NCBI GenBank assembly: GCA_036374135.1
Contig: DASUUK010000065.1
Coordinates: 1-64,000 of the forward strand
Reading direction: 5' to 3'
Length of the DNA stretch: 64,000 nt
Source of the DNA: Euzebyales bacterium
Lineage (GTDB): Bacteria > Actinomycetota > Nitriliruptoria > Euzebyales > JAHELV01
The notes under the pieces were generated by a model, which searched no databases, was not told the DNA's origin, and worked only from the letters and a program-made list of their open reading frames with translations. Below, in pieces: positions 34,353-42,697 of this stretch. Positions within the stretch are counted from its first letter, which is position 1, and every line of letters starts with the position of its first letter. The position numbers were made by a program, and so were the translations under genes.

Positions 34353-34369
34353 CCCAGAGGAGAAGCTCG

Positions 34370-35674
34370 ATGCGCCATCCCAAAGAACGCCTCATCCTTC
34401 CACGTGGGCTGTCCAGACGCGACTTCCTGCGTCTGTCCGGAGGCGTCGCCGGCGGGGCGCTGCTCACCGCCTGTGGCGGTGCGGCCACCACGACCGATGA
34501 CGCTGGCGGCGGTGCATCCGAGGCGACCAGCAGCGCACCCGATGACACGGGCGGGCTCGCGATCGGTTCACCGGGAGAGCCCGTCGAGCAGCCCCTCTTC
34601 GACGACATCCCATCGATCGAGTCGGGACTCGAGCCCGAGGCCGGTCCGCTCCAGATCTACAACTGGGCGGACTACCTCAACGTCGACACGCTCAAGCGCT
34701 TCAGCAAGGAGTTCGGCGTCGACTACGAACTGACCACCTTCTACAACCTCGACGAGGCTCTGCGGAAGCTGGCGTCCGGCGAGCTGCAGGTCGACGTCTT
34801 CTTCCCGACCTCACCTGTGCTGCCCAAGTACGTGGCGGGCAAGCTGCTGCAGCCGCTCAACCACGACTACCTGCCGAACCTCGACGCCAACGTGTGGGCC
34901 GAGCTGGCTGACCCGTACTACGACGCGGGCTCGCGCTACAGCGTGCCGTACGCCATCTACCAGACCGGGCTGGCATGGCGCACCGACCGCGTCGAGCTCG
35001 ATCCCGAGAGCATCGACAACCCCTGGGACATCTTCTGGGACCCGCAGTACAAGGGCGAGGTGGGGCTGTACGACGACAACCGCGAGACCATCTCGGTCGC
35101 GCTGTTCCACAACGGCGTGCTCGATCCCAACACCACCGACCCGGTCGTGCTGGAGGAGGCGGGCGCCAGCTTGTCCGAGCTGGTTGATCTGGTCAACATC
35201 CGCTACTCGATCGACGGCGCGTACATCAAGCTGCCGGAGAACAAGCTCGGCATCCACCACGCGTGGTCGGGCGACATGGTCAACGCGCAGTACTACATGC
35301 CCAAAGGCGGCGATCCATCGGTGCTGCGCTACTACTGGCCCCCGTCGGGAGGCGGCGACGCCGGGGGGCTCATCGCGAACGACACCATGGTCATCACGGC
35401 GAACGCCGAGCACCCCGTGCTCGCACACGAGTTCCTCAACTTCATGCTCGACAATGACAACGCGCTGCACAACTTCGGGTGGACCGGCTACCAGCCACCG
35501 CTGACGTCGATCAACCCGGACACCCTCGTCGCCGACGAGTGGGTGCCGCCGAACCTCGAGTCGGCGGTGGTGCGTGAGGGCGACTTCGAGCGGGGGCAGG
35601 TGCCGTTGCAGCTGACGCCGGAGGCCGATCAGCTGTGGCAGCGGGTGTGGGCGTCGGCGCAGGCCGGTGCCTGA
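34370..35674 (+). CDS. PotD-like substrate-binding lipoprotein, Tat-type signal
   Basis: A 434-residue binding protein. The signal has a twin-arginine motif SRRDFLRL (15-22) and lipobox LLTACGG (Cys35), followed by a disordered linker. The mature domain resembles spermidine/putrescine binding proteins: LQIYNWADYLNVDTLKRFSK, DVFFPTSPVLPKYVAG, and a hinge region YAIYQTGLAWRTDRVE. It captures an amine-type solute for the two permeases downstream. Polyamine is the family default, but context (CntA-type oxygenase, carnitine operon) leaves room for a betaine-like ligand. AGAGGAGAAG precedes ATG 34370. Confidence 0.87.
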   Translation: MRHPKERLILPRGLSRRDFLRLSGGVAGGALLTACGGAATTTDDAGGGASEATSSAPDDTGGLAIGSPGEPVEQPLFDDIPSIESGLEPEAGPLQIYNWADYLNVDTLKRFSKEFGVDYELTTFYNLDEALRKLASGELQVDVFFPTSPVLPKYVAGKLLQPLNHDYLPNLDANVWAELADPYYDAGSRYSVPYAIYQTGLAWRTDRVELDPESIDNPWDIFWDPQYKGEVGLYDDNRETISVALFHNGVLDPNTTDPVVLEEAGASLSELVDLVNIRYSIDGAYIKLPENKLGIHHAWSGDMVNAQYYMPKGGDPSVLRYYWPPSGGGDAGGLIANDTMVITANAEHPVLAHEFLNFMLDNDNALHNFGWTGYQPPLTSINPDTLVADEWVPPNLESAVVREGDFERGQVPLQLTPEADQLWQRVWASAQAGA

Positions 35675-36596
35675 CCGGGCGGCCGTCCACAGCGGCCAGG
35701 GCCGTACGTCGGATCGCAACCTGCTGTGGCCGCTGTTCGCCCTCCCAGGCGTGGTCTGGCTGCTCCTGCTGTTCGTGGTCCCGTTCTACGCGATCCTCGC
35801 CGTCGCCATGGGCACGATCGATCCGCTGTTCGGTCTCGCCCAGCCGGTGTGGAACCCGCTCCATTGGGATCCGACCACGTTCATCGGCGTGCTGCAGGAC
35901 CTCGCGGGCGGGCGACTGACCCCGCTCTTCCTGCGGACGGTGACCTATGTGGTGGTCGCATCGGCCCTGTGCATCGTGATCGGCTATCCCGTGGCGTACT
36001 TCATCGCGCGCCGCGCGGGCCGCTGGAAGGTCCCGCTGCTCGTGCTGCTGATCCTGCCGTTCTGGATCAACTACATCATGCGGATGCTGGCGTGGGTCAA
36101 CCTGCTGTCGGTCGACGGTCTGGCGAACCAGGCGATGGTGGCGCTCGGGCTGCTCAGCGCGCCACAGGACTGGCTGGCGGGACGCTCGTCGACAGTGGTC
36201 CTCGGACTTGTGTACGGCTACATCCCGTACTTCATCCTGCCGCTGTACGCCGCGCTGGACCGCATCGGCGAGGACCTGCTCGAGGCGTCGCGGGATCTTG
36301 GCGCCAGCCCGTTCCGGACGTTCACGCGGGTCACGCTTCCGCTCTCGCGCCAGGGGATCCTCGCCGGCACCGTGCTGATCATGCTCCCGATGTTCGGTGA
36401 CTACTACACGCCCAACCTGCTGTCAGGATCGCCGCGCACCCGCATGATCGGCAACGAGATCGACCAGTTCATCAGCTCGGGCATCGGTGGGACCGAGGGC
36501 GCGGCGATCACGGTCGTGTTGATGGCGTTCGTGGGGCTGCTGATGAGCTACTACCTGTTCAGCGTGGCGCGTGAGACCCGACAGGCACGCGCATGA
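35667..36596 (+). CDS. PotB-like ABC transporter permease
   Basis: A 309-residue inner-membrane permease from GTG 35667, overlapping the binding-protein gene by 8 bases. It has six membrane segments, starting LLWPLFALPGVVWLLLLFVVPF. The ATPase-contact loop is EDLLEASRDLGASPFRTF (about 205-222), followed by VTLPLSRQGILAG. RRAGRWKVPLLVLLILPFWI is typical of PotB. It pairs with the PotC-like protein, whose gene it overlaps by 4 bases. Confidence 0.9.
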   Translation: MPDRAAVHSGQGRTSDRNLLWPLFALPGVVWLLLLFVVPFYAILAVAMGTIDPLFGLAQPVWNPLHWDPTTFIGVLQDLAGGRLTPLFLRTVTYVVVASALCIVIGYPVAYFIARRAGRWKVPLLVLLILPFWINYIMRMLAWVNLLSVDGLANQAMVALGLLSAPQDWLAGRSSTVVLGLVYGYIPYFILPLYAALDRIGEDLLEASRDLGASPFRTFTRVTLPLSRQGILAGTVLIMLPMFGDYYTPNLLSGSPRTRMIGNEIDQFISSGIGGTEGAAITVVLMAFVGLLMSYYLFSVARETRQARA

Positions 36597-37531
36597 GTGG
36601 GGAGGCGACGACCCGGCCGGCAGCGGACCGCACCGAACGTCGGTCGCGGGTGGAGCGGGTGCGGGAGTGGTTGGCGAACCCATGGCGACGGCCGCGATGG
36701 CTGGCGGCGTTCACCGCGCTGTACCTGGTGTGGGCGCTGGTCCCCGTGCTCATCGCGATCCAGTTCTCGTTCAACGCCGGCCGCTCCCGCAGCGCGTGGC
36801 AGGGCTTCTCGCTGCGCTGGTACGTGACCGACCCGGCGCTGTCGGTGGTCAGCGACCCGGCACTGCGTGCGTCGTTGATGCAGAGCCTGAAGATCGCCGT
36901 GCTCACAATGCTGATCGCCACACCGCTCGGCATCGGGCTGGCGGTCGGCCTGGCCCGGTGGCAGGGCCGGGGAGCCCGCGCGGCGAACACCCTGATGCTG
37001 TTCCCGCTGATCACGCCCGAGATCGTGATGGGCGTCGCCCTGTTCCTGGTGTTCACCAACCTCTTTGGCTTCGTCGAGCTCGGCACGCCCGCGCAGCTGC
37101 TCGGACACGTCACCTTCACGATCAGCTACGTGGTGGTCGTGCTGCGCGGCCGCCTGTTCGCCGTGACCGCCCAGTACGAGGAGGCGGCCATGGACCTGGG
37201 CGCGTCACGCTGGCAGGCGATGCGCCTGGTGCTGCTGCCCCTGCTGCTGCCCGCCATCTACGCCGCCCTCGCGCTGGTGTTCGCGATCTCGATCGACGAC
37301 TTCGTGATCTCGGCGTTCCTGTCGGCGGGTCAGGACTCGATCACGCTGCCGGTGCGCCTGTACAGCAGCACGCGCCTGGGGCCGACGCCGGCGCTGAACG
37401 CGCTGGCCACGATCCTGCTGGTCATCACACTGGTCGCGGTCGTCGGCGCAGGCATCGCGCTGCGCCGCAGCCGCAGCCGCTCGGGGGAGCGCGGCTCCGC
37501 GGTCGAGGACCTCGCACAGTTCGACCTGTAG
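36593..37531 (+). CDS. PotC-like ABC transporter permease
   Basis: A 312-residue permease with six membrane segments. The coupling loop is EEAAMDLGASRWQAMRLVLL (about 200-219), then LLPAIYAALALVFAISIDDF, typical of PotC. An N-terminal Arg-rich cytoplasmic stretch of about 35 residues precedes the first helix. It is the last gene of the tetR-potDBC-like operon. The matching ATPase is encoded on the opposite strand just downstream, so the transporter is split between two convergent operons. Confidence 0.9.
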   Translation: MSGEATTRPAADRTERRSRVERVREWLANPWRRPRWLAAFTALYLVWALVPVLIAIQFSFNAGRSRSAWQGFSLRWYVTDPALSVVSDPALRASLMQSLKIAVLTMLIATPLGIGLAVGLARWQGRGARAANTLMLFPLITPEIVMGVALFLVFTNLFGFVELGTPAQLLGHVTFTISYVVVVLRGRLFAVTAQYEEAAMDLGASRWQAMRLVLLPLLLPAIYAALALVFAISIDDFVISAFLSAGQDSITLPVRLYSSTRLGPTPALNALATILLVITLVAVVGAGIALRRSRSRSGERGSAVEDLAQFDL

Positions 37532-37610
37532 AGCGCGGACGCCCGAGTGATCACCACCCACCCGTACGAGTCGGGCCGCGTCGGCTTCGATGCCGGGACC
37601 TGACGACCGA

Positions 37611-37627
37611 CTCCCGCTCCTCGGGAG
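37611..37627. terminator. Hairpin between convergent transporter operons
   Basis: CTCCCG (37611-37616) and CGGGAG (37622-37627) pair with a 5-base loop, between the potC-like stop and the potA-like stop of the opposite operon. It could serve both directions. No T-run. Confidence 0.45.
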
Positions 37628-37661
37628 GTCCCCGCCCGCGTATGCAGCCGGGCGTCGCAGA

Positions 37662-38792
37662 TCAGGGGGCCACGGCCGCAGCGGCCTCCGCTTCGGTCTG
37701 CGTGCGCTCGACCGGCAGGGCACGGAGCGCCGCCGCCGGCAGATGGACCGCCACCGTGGCGCCGGCGGGCCACCCCGCGTCGCCGCCTTGGTTGGCCAGC
37801 AGCGCCTGCACCCGCCGCTGTCCCGACAACCCGACGATCACCTGTGTGACCGGACCTTGGAACACCGTCCGCTCAACCACGCCGCGCAGCGTGTTCTCCT
37901 GGGTCACGGTGGCACTGTCCACGGCATCGAGCACCACCCGCTCAGGGCGGATGACCAGCTTCACGGGCCCGCTGAGCTCACGGCCGGCGGCGGACGCGCG
38001 CAGCTCCAGATCGTCGATGCGGACCCGGACGCGGCCGTCCTGGTCGACCCCTGTGGCCTGGGCGTCCAGCAGGTTGGCGGCGCCGAGGAAGTCGGCGACG
38101 AACGCGTGTTCCGGTGACTCGTACACCGCGCGCGGCGTGCCGACCTGGCGGATCCTTCCGGCGTCCATCACCGCCAGGCGATCCGACATCGTCAGCGCCT
38201 CCTCCTGATCGTGCGTGACGTACAGGAAGGTGATGCCCACACGCTCCTGCAGCGCCTTCAGCTCGACCTGCAGCAGCTTGCGCAGCTTGGCGTCCAGGGC
38301 ACCGAGCGGCTCGTCGAGCAACAGCACCGACGGGCTGAGCACCAGCGCACGGGCCAGCGCCACTCGCTGCTGCTGTCCACCCGACAGCTGCGCCGGCATC
38401 CGCCGCCCCAGGTCGCCGAGCTGGACCAGTTCCAACGCCTCGGCGATGCGGCGGCGGCGCTCGTCGGTGCCCGCATCCGTGAACCGCAGCCCGAACCCGA
38501 CGTTGTCGTGCACGCTCAGGTGGGGGAACAGCGCGTAGTGCTGGAAGACGGTGTTCACCGGCCGGCGATGCGGCGGCGTGGTGGACATGTCGACCCCGCC
38601 GACGCGGATCTCGCCGCCGTCGGGGCGTTCGAACCCGGCGATCAGCCGCAGTGTCGTCGTCTTGCCGCATCCCGAGGGGCCCAGCAGCGAGAAGAACTCA
38701 CCGGCGGTGACATCCAGGTCGATGGCGTCGACCGCGACCACGTCCCGGAAGCGTTTCGTCAGCCCCGCCAGGTGGACGCGCTCAGCCGCCAT
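37662..38792 (-). CDS. PotA-like ABC transporter ATPase
   Basis: A 376-residue ATPase. Walker A is GPSGCGKTTTLRL (about 38-50), Q-loop TVFQHYALFPHLSV, signature LSGGQQQRVALARAL, Walker B LLLDEPLGALDAKLR, and switch His in VTHDQEEAL. The C-terminal TOBE domain (about 285-365) includes LVIRPERVVLDA. It energises the PotB/PotC-like permeases encoded convergently. It follows the class III aminotransferase gene by 5 bases, tying uptake and transamination into one transcript. Confidence 0.92.
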   Translation of the reverse strand: MAAERVHLAGLTKRFRDVVAVDAIDLDVTAGEFFSLLGPSGCGKTTTLRLIAGFERPDGGEIRVGGVDMSTTPPHRRPVNTVFQHYALFPHLSVHDNVGFGLRFTDAGTDERRRRIAEALELVQLGDLGRRMPAQLSGGQQQRVALARALVLSPSVLLLDEPLGALDAKLRKLLQVELKALQERVGITFLYVTHDQEEALTMSDRLAVMDAGRIRQVGTPRAVYESPEHAFVADFLGAANLLDAQATGVDQDGRVRVRIDDLELRASAAGRELSGPVKLVIRPERVVLDAVDSATVTQENTLRGVVERTVFQGPVTQVIVGLSGQRRVQALLANQGGDAGWPAGATVAVHLPAAALRALPVERTQTEAEAAAAVAP

Positions 38793-38797
38793 TGCCG

Positions 38798-40174
38798 CTA
38801 TCCGCGGAGCGCGGCCGCGAAGGCCTCGAAGTTCGACAGGAACAGTGCGGCGTCGTCATGCGAGTGCTGCACCGACAGCGTCCACTGCTCGGCCTTGCCC
38901 CATGGCGGAAGGAACACGCCGTTGTTGTGCTGGAACAGCCAGTGCAGGTGCGACAGCTGATCGTCGATCCGCATGAAGTCACGATAGTTGCGAACGCGCT
39001 CGGAAGCGAACGTGACACTGCCCTTGGCGCCGAAGCCCAGCGGATATGCCGGCAGCCCGTAGCGCTCGACGATCTCCGCCGCGCCGTCGACCAACTGGTC
39101 GCGCAGCGCATTGAGGTGCGCGTACGCCTCGGGGGTGGTCACCTCGGTCAGCATCGCACGCGCCGCGGCCATCGTCAGGGGGTTTCCGTTGAAGGTCCCG
39201 ACCTGTTCGTAGCGGCCATCGGCGATGTAGGCCATGACGTCGGCCGTGCCACCGATCGCCCCGCACGGAACGCCGCCGCCCAGCGCCTTGGCGAGGGTGA
39301 CGATGTCGGGCGTCACACCCGAGACCTCGGTGACACCGCCCGCAGCGGTGGTGATGCCCGTCTTGACCTCGTCGAACGCCAGCAACACGTCGTGGTCGTG
39401 CAGCAGTTCCTTCAGCCCTGCCAGATAACCGTCGTCCGGCGGGATGATGCCGGCGTTCATCATGATGGGCTCGACGATCATGCCCGCGATCTCGCCAGCG
39501 TGTTCGTCCAATGCCCGCGCGACGGCATCGAGGTCGTTGAACGGCACGATCGTCGTCAGGTCGGTCAGCACGCCCGGGATCCCCGCTCCGGCCGCCGCGG
39601 ACGTCGGTCGCGTCGCCGGACCGATCTCGTCGATCTCGTTGGCGACGGAGACCATCACCGAGTCATGGTGGCCGTGGTAGCAGCCCTCGGCCTTGAGGAT
39701 GCGATCGCGCCCTGAGATCGCCCGCATCAGGTGGACGGCGTCCATCGTCGCCTCGGTGCCCGAGTTGCCGAACCGCCACAACGGCAGACCCCAACGCCGC
39801 GCCAACTCGGTCGCGACCACGATCGCGTCGGGCGTGGGTTGCGCGAAGTGCGTACCCCGCGGGACGCGACCGGTGACCGCCGCGACGATCGCGGGGTGAC
39901 CGTGGCCCGCGACGCCGACGCCGTAGCCGCCGTGCATGTCCACGTACGATCGCCCATCGGCATCGACCATCGTGGAGCCTGCGCCGTGGGACAACCAGAT
40001 CATCTGCGGACGGGCGATCTGCCAGCTCGATGTGCCACCGCCCGCGAGGACCTGCCGGGCCTCCGCCAGCAACTCCGCGGACCGCGACTGGCCGCGGAGG
40101 AACACCTGCTCCTGCTCGGCGATCAGCTTCTCGATCGCTGCCTGCTCGTTCGTGGTCAGCGGCTCTGTCAGCAT
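38798..40174 (-). CDS. Class III aminotransferase (glutamate-1-semialdehyde aminomutase-like)
   Basis: A 458-residue PLP enzyme; ATG 40174 with GGAG 9 bases upstream is preferred over an ORF start at 40237. Motifs: YVDMHGGYGVGVAGHGHP, FGNSGTEATMDAVHLMRA, CYHGHHDSVM, LAFDEVKTG (pyridine-nitrogen Asp) and TLAKALGGGVPCGAIGG, with the PLP lysine in AKALGGG. The closest general type is HemL, but location in a transporter/catabolic operon argues for an omega-transaminase acting on an imported amine. An operator (40190-40205) sits directly in front. Confidence 0.85.
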   Translation of the reverse strand: MLTEPLTTNEQAAIEKLIAEQEQVFLRGQSRSAELLAEARQVLAGGGTSSWQIARPQMIWLSHGAGSTMVDADGRSYVDMHGGYGVGVAGHGHPAIVAAVTGRVPRGTHFAQPTPDAIVVATELARRWGLPLWRFGNSGTEATMDAVHLMRAISGRDRILKAEGCYHGHHDSVMVSVANEIDEIGPATRPTSAAAGAGIPGVLTDLTTIVPFNDLDAVARALDEHAGEIAGMIVEPIMMNAGIIPPDDGYLAGLKELLHDHDVLLAFDEVKTGITTAAGGVTEVSGVTPDIVTLAKALGGGVPCGAIGGTADVMAYIADGRYEQVGTFNGNPLTMAAARAMLTEVTTPEAYAHLNALRDQLVDGAAEIVERYGLPAYPLGFGAKGSVTFASERVRNYRDFMRIDDQLSHLHWLFQHNNGVFLPPWGKAEQWTLSVQHSHDDAALFLSNFEAFAAALRG

Positions 40175-40189
40175 GGATCGACTCCAAAT

Positions 40190-40206
40190 TTGAACGGCCG
40201 TTCGAA
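40190..40206. promoter_or_regulatory. Palindromic operator, site 3 (divergent aminotransferase/MFS)
   Basis: TTGAA-CGGCCG-TTCGAA; the core GAACGGCCGTTC is a perfect 12-bp palindrome. It lies 16 bases before the aminotransferase start and 15 before the MFS start, so one bound regulator could control both. TACGAT (40207-40212) would fit as a -10 for a leaderless MFS transcript. Confidence 0.65.
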
Positions 40207-40220
40207 TACGATACTCAGCG

Positions 40221-41459
40221 ATGGCTCCCTCGGGCAATGGCCGGACCGCCCAGGCGTCGCGCCCACGCCCGCGGTCGCCGCAACACGGCGTGAGCGCACT
40301 GGTGCTCGGCTATGGCGTGTACGGCGCGTTCTGGGGCGCGTGGGCGGTCGTGCTCGTCGAGTACCTGGACGTGCGCGGCCTGACGCTGGCCGCGATCGGT
40401 GGGCTGTTCTCTGTCACGTCCGTCACGGCCATCGCCACGATGACGTTCGGCGGCGATCTCATGGTGCGCCCGGCGCGTCACCACGCCCTGGCGGCCGCGT
40501 TCGGGCTGGCCGGCGCCGCGAGCCTGCTCGTCGGGGTCGCCACGGGCCCCTGGCTGGCCCCGGCGTTCGCGGTGCTCGGTGTGGGCATCGGGATGGTGGA
40601 CGTGCTCGTCAACCTGGCGGGCGGTGAGATCGAGGCGGCGACCGACCGCCCCGCGCTGCAGATCATCCATGCCGGATACGGTGCCGGCGGCGCCACGGGC
40701 GCGCTGCTCGCGGCGACCGCCACCACAGCGGGCTGGCTGCCAGCGGCGGTGCTCGTCTCCATCGGCCTCGCCCACGGGCTCGCCGCCATCGCGGTGGTCG
40801 CTCTGATTCCCCACGAGCCGCCGTCCGAGGGGGTACCGCCCCCGCCCGGCCTGGCGCTGGGAGTCCTGCGTGGACGCCCTGACCTGCAGATCGCCGCCCT
40901 GGTCGTGCTGTGCGCGTTCTTCATCGAGGGCTCGATGGATGGCTGGGCGGTGCTGTTCGTGCGCACGACGCTGCAGGGCCCGGTCATGGGCGCCGCGGTC
41001 GCCTTCGCCGCGTTCGCCCTGGCGATCACGGCCGGCCGCCTGTTCGCCGCGCGTGTGCTGTACCGGCTTGGCCGTCATGCGACCCTGCTGGTCTCGGGCG
41101 CCGGCTCGCTGGTCGCCGGCGCCACAGTGGTCGGAGCATCGACGACGGCGGTCGCCGGCGGCGCGTTCCTGCTGTTGGGGTTCTTCCTGTCGGTCGCCGC
41201 GCCGGCGGCGTTCGGCATGGTCGGCGGCGCGGCCGACGCGGGCAGGGCGATCGCCGCGATCACCGCCGTCGGCTACAGCGGCTTCGTGGTCGGCCCGCCG
41301 GTCATGGGCTGGGTGGGCGACCGCTTCGGGCTGCGGACCGCACTGCTCGCGCTCGTGATCGCGCCCGCATGCATGCTGCTCGCGGCCGCCGTCGGCGAAC
41401 GCCGGCGGCGTCAGTCGGCGCGATCTGCGAGGACGGCACCCGACGTGCCGGTGAGGTAG
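40221..41459 (+). CDS. MFS transporter
   Basis: A 412-residue protein with about 12 membrane segments in two halves, divergent from the aminotransferase. Segments such as VLGYGVYGAFWGAWAVVLVE, FAVLGVGIGMVDVLVNLAGG and GFVVGPPVMGWVGDRFGLRT show the MFS pattern; the last resembles the motif of FucP/YbjJ-like transporters. There is no ribosome-binding site before ATG 40221, and a -10-like TACGAT ends 8 bases upstream, so the message may be leaderless. Its last 49 bases overlap the end of the convergent Rieske gene. Probably a catabolite exporter or second uptake system. Confidence 0.82.
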   Translation: MAPSGNGRTAQASRPRPRSPQHGVSALVLGYGVYGAFWGAWAVVLVEYLDVRGLTLAAIGGLFSVTSVTAIATMTFGGDLMVRPARHHALAAAFGLAGAASLLVGVATGPWLAPAFAVLGVGIGMVDVLVNLAGGEIEAATDRPALQIIHAGYGAGGATGALLAATATTAGWLPAAVLVSIGLAHGLAAIAVVALIPHEPPSEGVPPPPGLALGVLRGRPDLQIAALVVLCAFFIEGSMDGWAVLFVRTTLQGPVMGAAVAFAAFALAITAGRLFAARVLYRLGRHATLLVSGAGSLVAGATVVGASTTAVAGGAFLLLGFFLSVAAPAAFGMVGGAADAGRAIAAITAVGYSGFVVGPPVMGWVGDRFGLRTALLALVIAPACMLLAAAVGERRRRQSARSARTAPDVPVR

Positions 41460-42586
41460 GCGTTCGCGATCTGCTGGACGAAGCGGTGCACCGACGCCTC
41501 GTCGCCGCTGAACGGCCCCTGCCGGTAGCCGATGCCGCCCACGCCGCGCTGCACCCCTTCGCAGGCCGCCCAGTCCTGCTGGTTCGTGATGTCCCAGAAC
41601 TCGACGGCGTACGACGGGTCGAACCCGGGTCGGTCCACCGCCTCGGGCGGGAACAACCAACTGCAGCTGACGGCGGTGCGGTCCGGCGCGAGCGGTCGCA
41701 GGACATGCGTCATCACGTAGTCGGGGTGCACCGACAGCAGCAGGTTCGGGAACACGCTGACGTACCAGACGGTCGTGCGCAGGGCCGGGTCGAGACCGGG
41801 CATCACGACACCACGGCTGCGCCCATCGAGCGACATCGTCTCGGCGCCGTCCAGCAGTTCCATCGTGCCGCCGCGCCACGCACCGCTCGGGACCATGTCG
41901 GTCCCGCTGCGCGGCGAGCTGACCCTGCGCAGCTCCGGGTGGATCTCGTCGCAGTGGTAGCACTCGTGGTAGTTCTCGATCAGCAGCTTCCAGTTGGCCG
42001 CGACCTCGTAGTCGTGCGTCACGACCGTGCGGATGCGTTCGAGGCCGTACGGACCGATGATCGCGTCGAGCCCGTCGACCCACGCGGCGAACGCCGGCGG
42101 GTGGGTCGTGGCCGCGACGAACATCCAGCCCCGCCACTCGGCGACGTGCAGTGCGACGAGGCCGTGCGACGGGTCGGTGCGGTCGAAGTCGGGAGTCTGG
42201 CGCAGCCGCGGACCGCCCCGGAAGCGCCCGTCAAGGCCGTAGGTCCACGCGTGGTACGGGCACTGCAGCGTCGTGCCGGAGCTGTCGCCGGCCGCGACCA
42301 CCTCGTGGCCACGGTGGCGGCACACGTTCGACAGCGCGTGCAGCCCACCATCGCTGTCCCGGGTGAGCACCACGGGCTCGGCTCCGACCGACAGCGCGCG
42401 GCGGTCACCGGGCGTGGCGAGGTCGTCGCTGCGCCCGACGCAGACCCACGACCGGGGTAGCAGCTCACGCTGCTCCCATGCGAAGACGTCGGCGGCGTGA
42501 TAGGCGGCGCCCGGCAACGTGCGCGCCTGCGCGTGCGGGGCGGCGCTGCGCGCGAGATCTGCCGGGTCGAGCGCTGGCGCGGACAC
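41411..42586 (-). CDS. Rieske non-heme iron oxygenase, quaternary-amine (CntA/GbcA) type
   Basis: A 391-residue oxygenase. GTG 42586 follows AGGAGG at 7 bases. The Rieske [2Fe-2S] ligands are Cys89, His91, Cys109 and His112 (CRH, CPYH). The catalytic iron site is NYHECYHCDEIH, with His211 and His216 and a bridging glutamate (Glu208) where ring-hydroxylating enzymes have aspartate. The bridging Glu is characteristic of carnitine/betaine-type oxygenases such as CntA. It would demethylate or cleave a quaternary amine such as glycine betaine or carnitine. The reductase partner is not in the window. An operator copy lies about 95 bases upstream. Confidence 0.85.
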   Translation of the reverse strand: MSAPALDPADLARSAAPHAQARTLPGAAYHAADVFAWEQRELLPRSWVCVGRSDDLATPGDRRALSVGAEPVVLTRDSDGGLHALSNVCRHRGHEVVAAGDSSGTTLQCPYHAWTYGLDGRFRGGPRLRQTPDFDRTDPSHGLVALHVAEWRGWMFVAATTHPPAFAAWVDGLDAIIGPYGLERIRTVVTHDYEVAANWKLLIENYHECYHCDEIHPELRRVSSPRSGTDMVPSGAWRGGTMELLDGAETMSLDGRSRGVVMPGLDPALRTTVWYVSVFPNLLLSVHPDYVMTHVLRPLAPDRTAVSCSWLFPPEAVDRPGFDPSYAVEFWDITNQQDWAACEGVQRGVGGIGYRQGPFSGDEASVHRFVQQIANAYLTGTSGAVLADRAD

Positions 42587-42681
42587 CGTCACACCTCCTG
42601 GCCGCCCGTGGCTGCTTGTCCGGCGAAGCCGGTCAACCCCGTGTCTCGTGGAACCAGGCTCCGCGATGATTGTCGCAGTAT

Positions 42682-42697
42682 TTGAATCTCCGTTCAA
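42682..42697. promoter_or_regulatory. Palindromic operator, site 4 (perfect copy)
   Basis: TTGAA-TCTCCG-TTCAA, an exact TTGAA-N6-TTCAA palindrome upstream of the Rieske gene. The stop codon of the amidohydrolase gene lies within it. Confidence 0.65.

Noticed and set aside
40215-42137. 640-codon minus-strand frame spanning the MFS and Rieske genes
   Set aside because: It runs opposite one real gene and out of frame with the other, and has the low-complexity His/Arg/Gln/Gly composition of a shadow frame.
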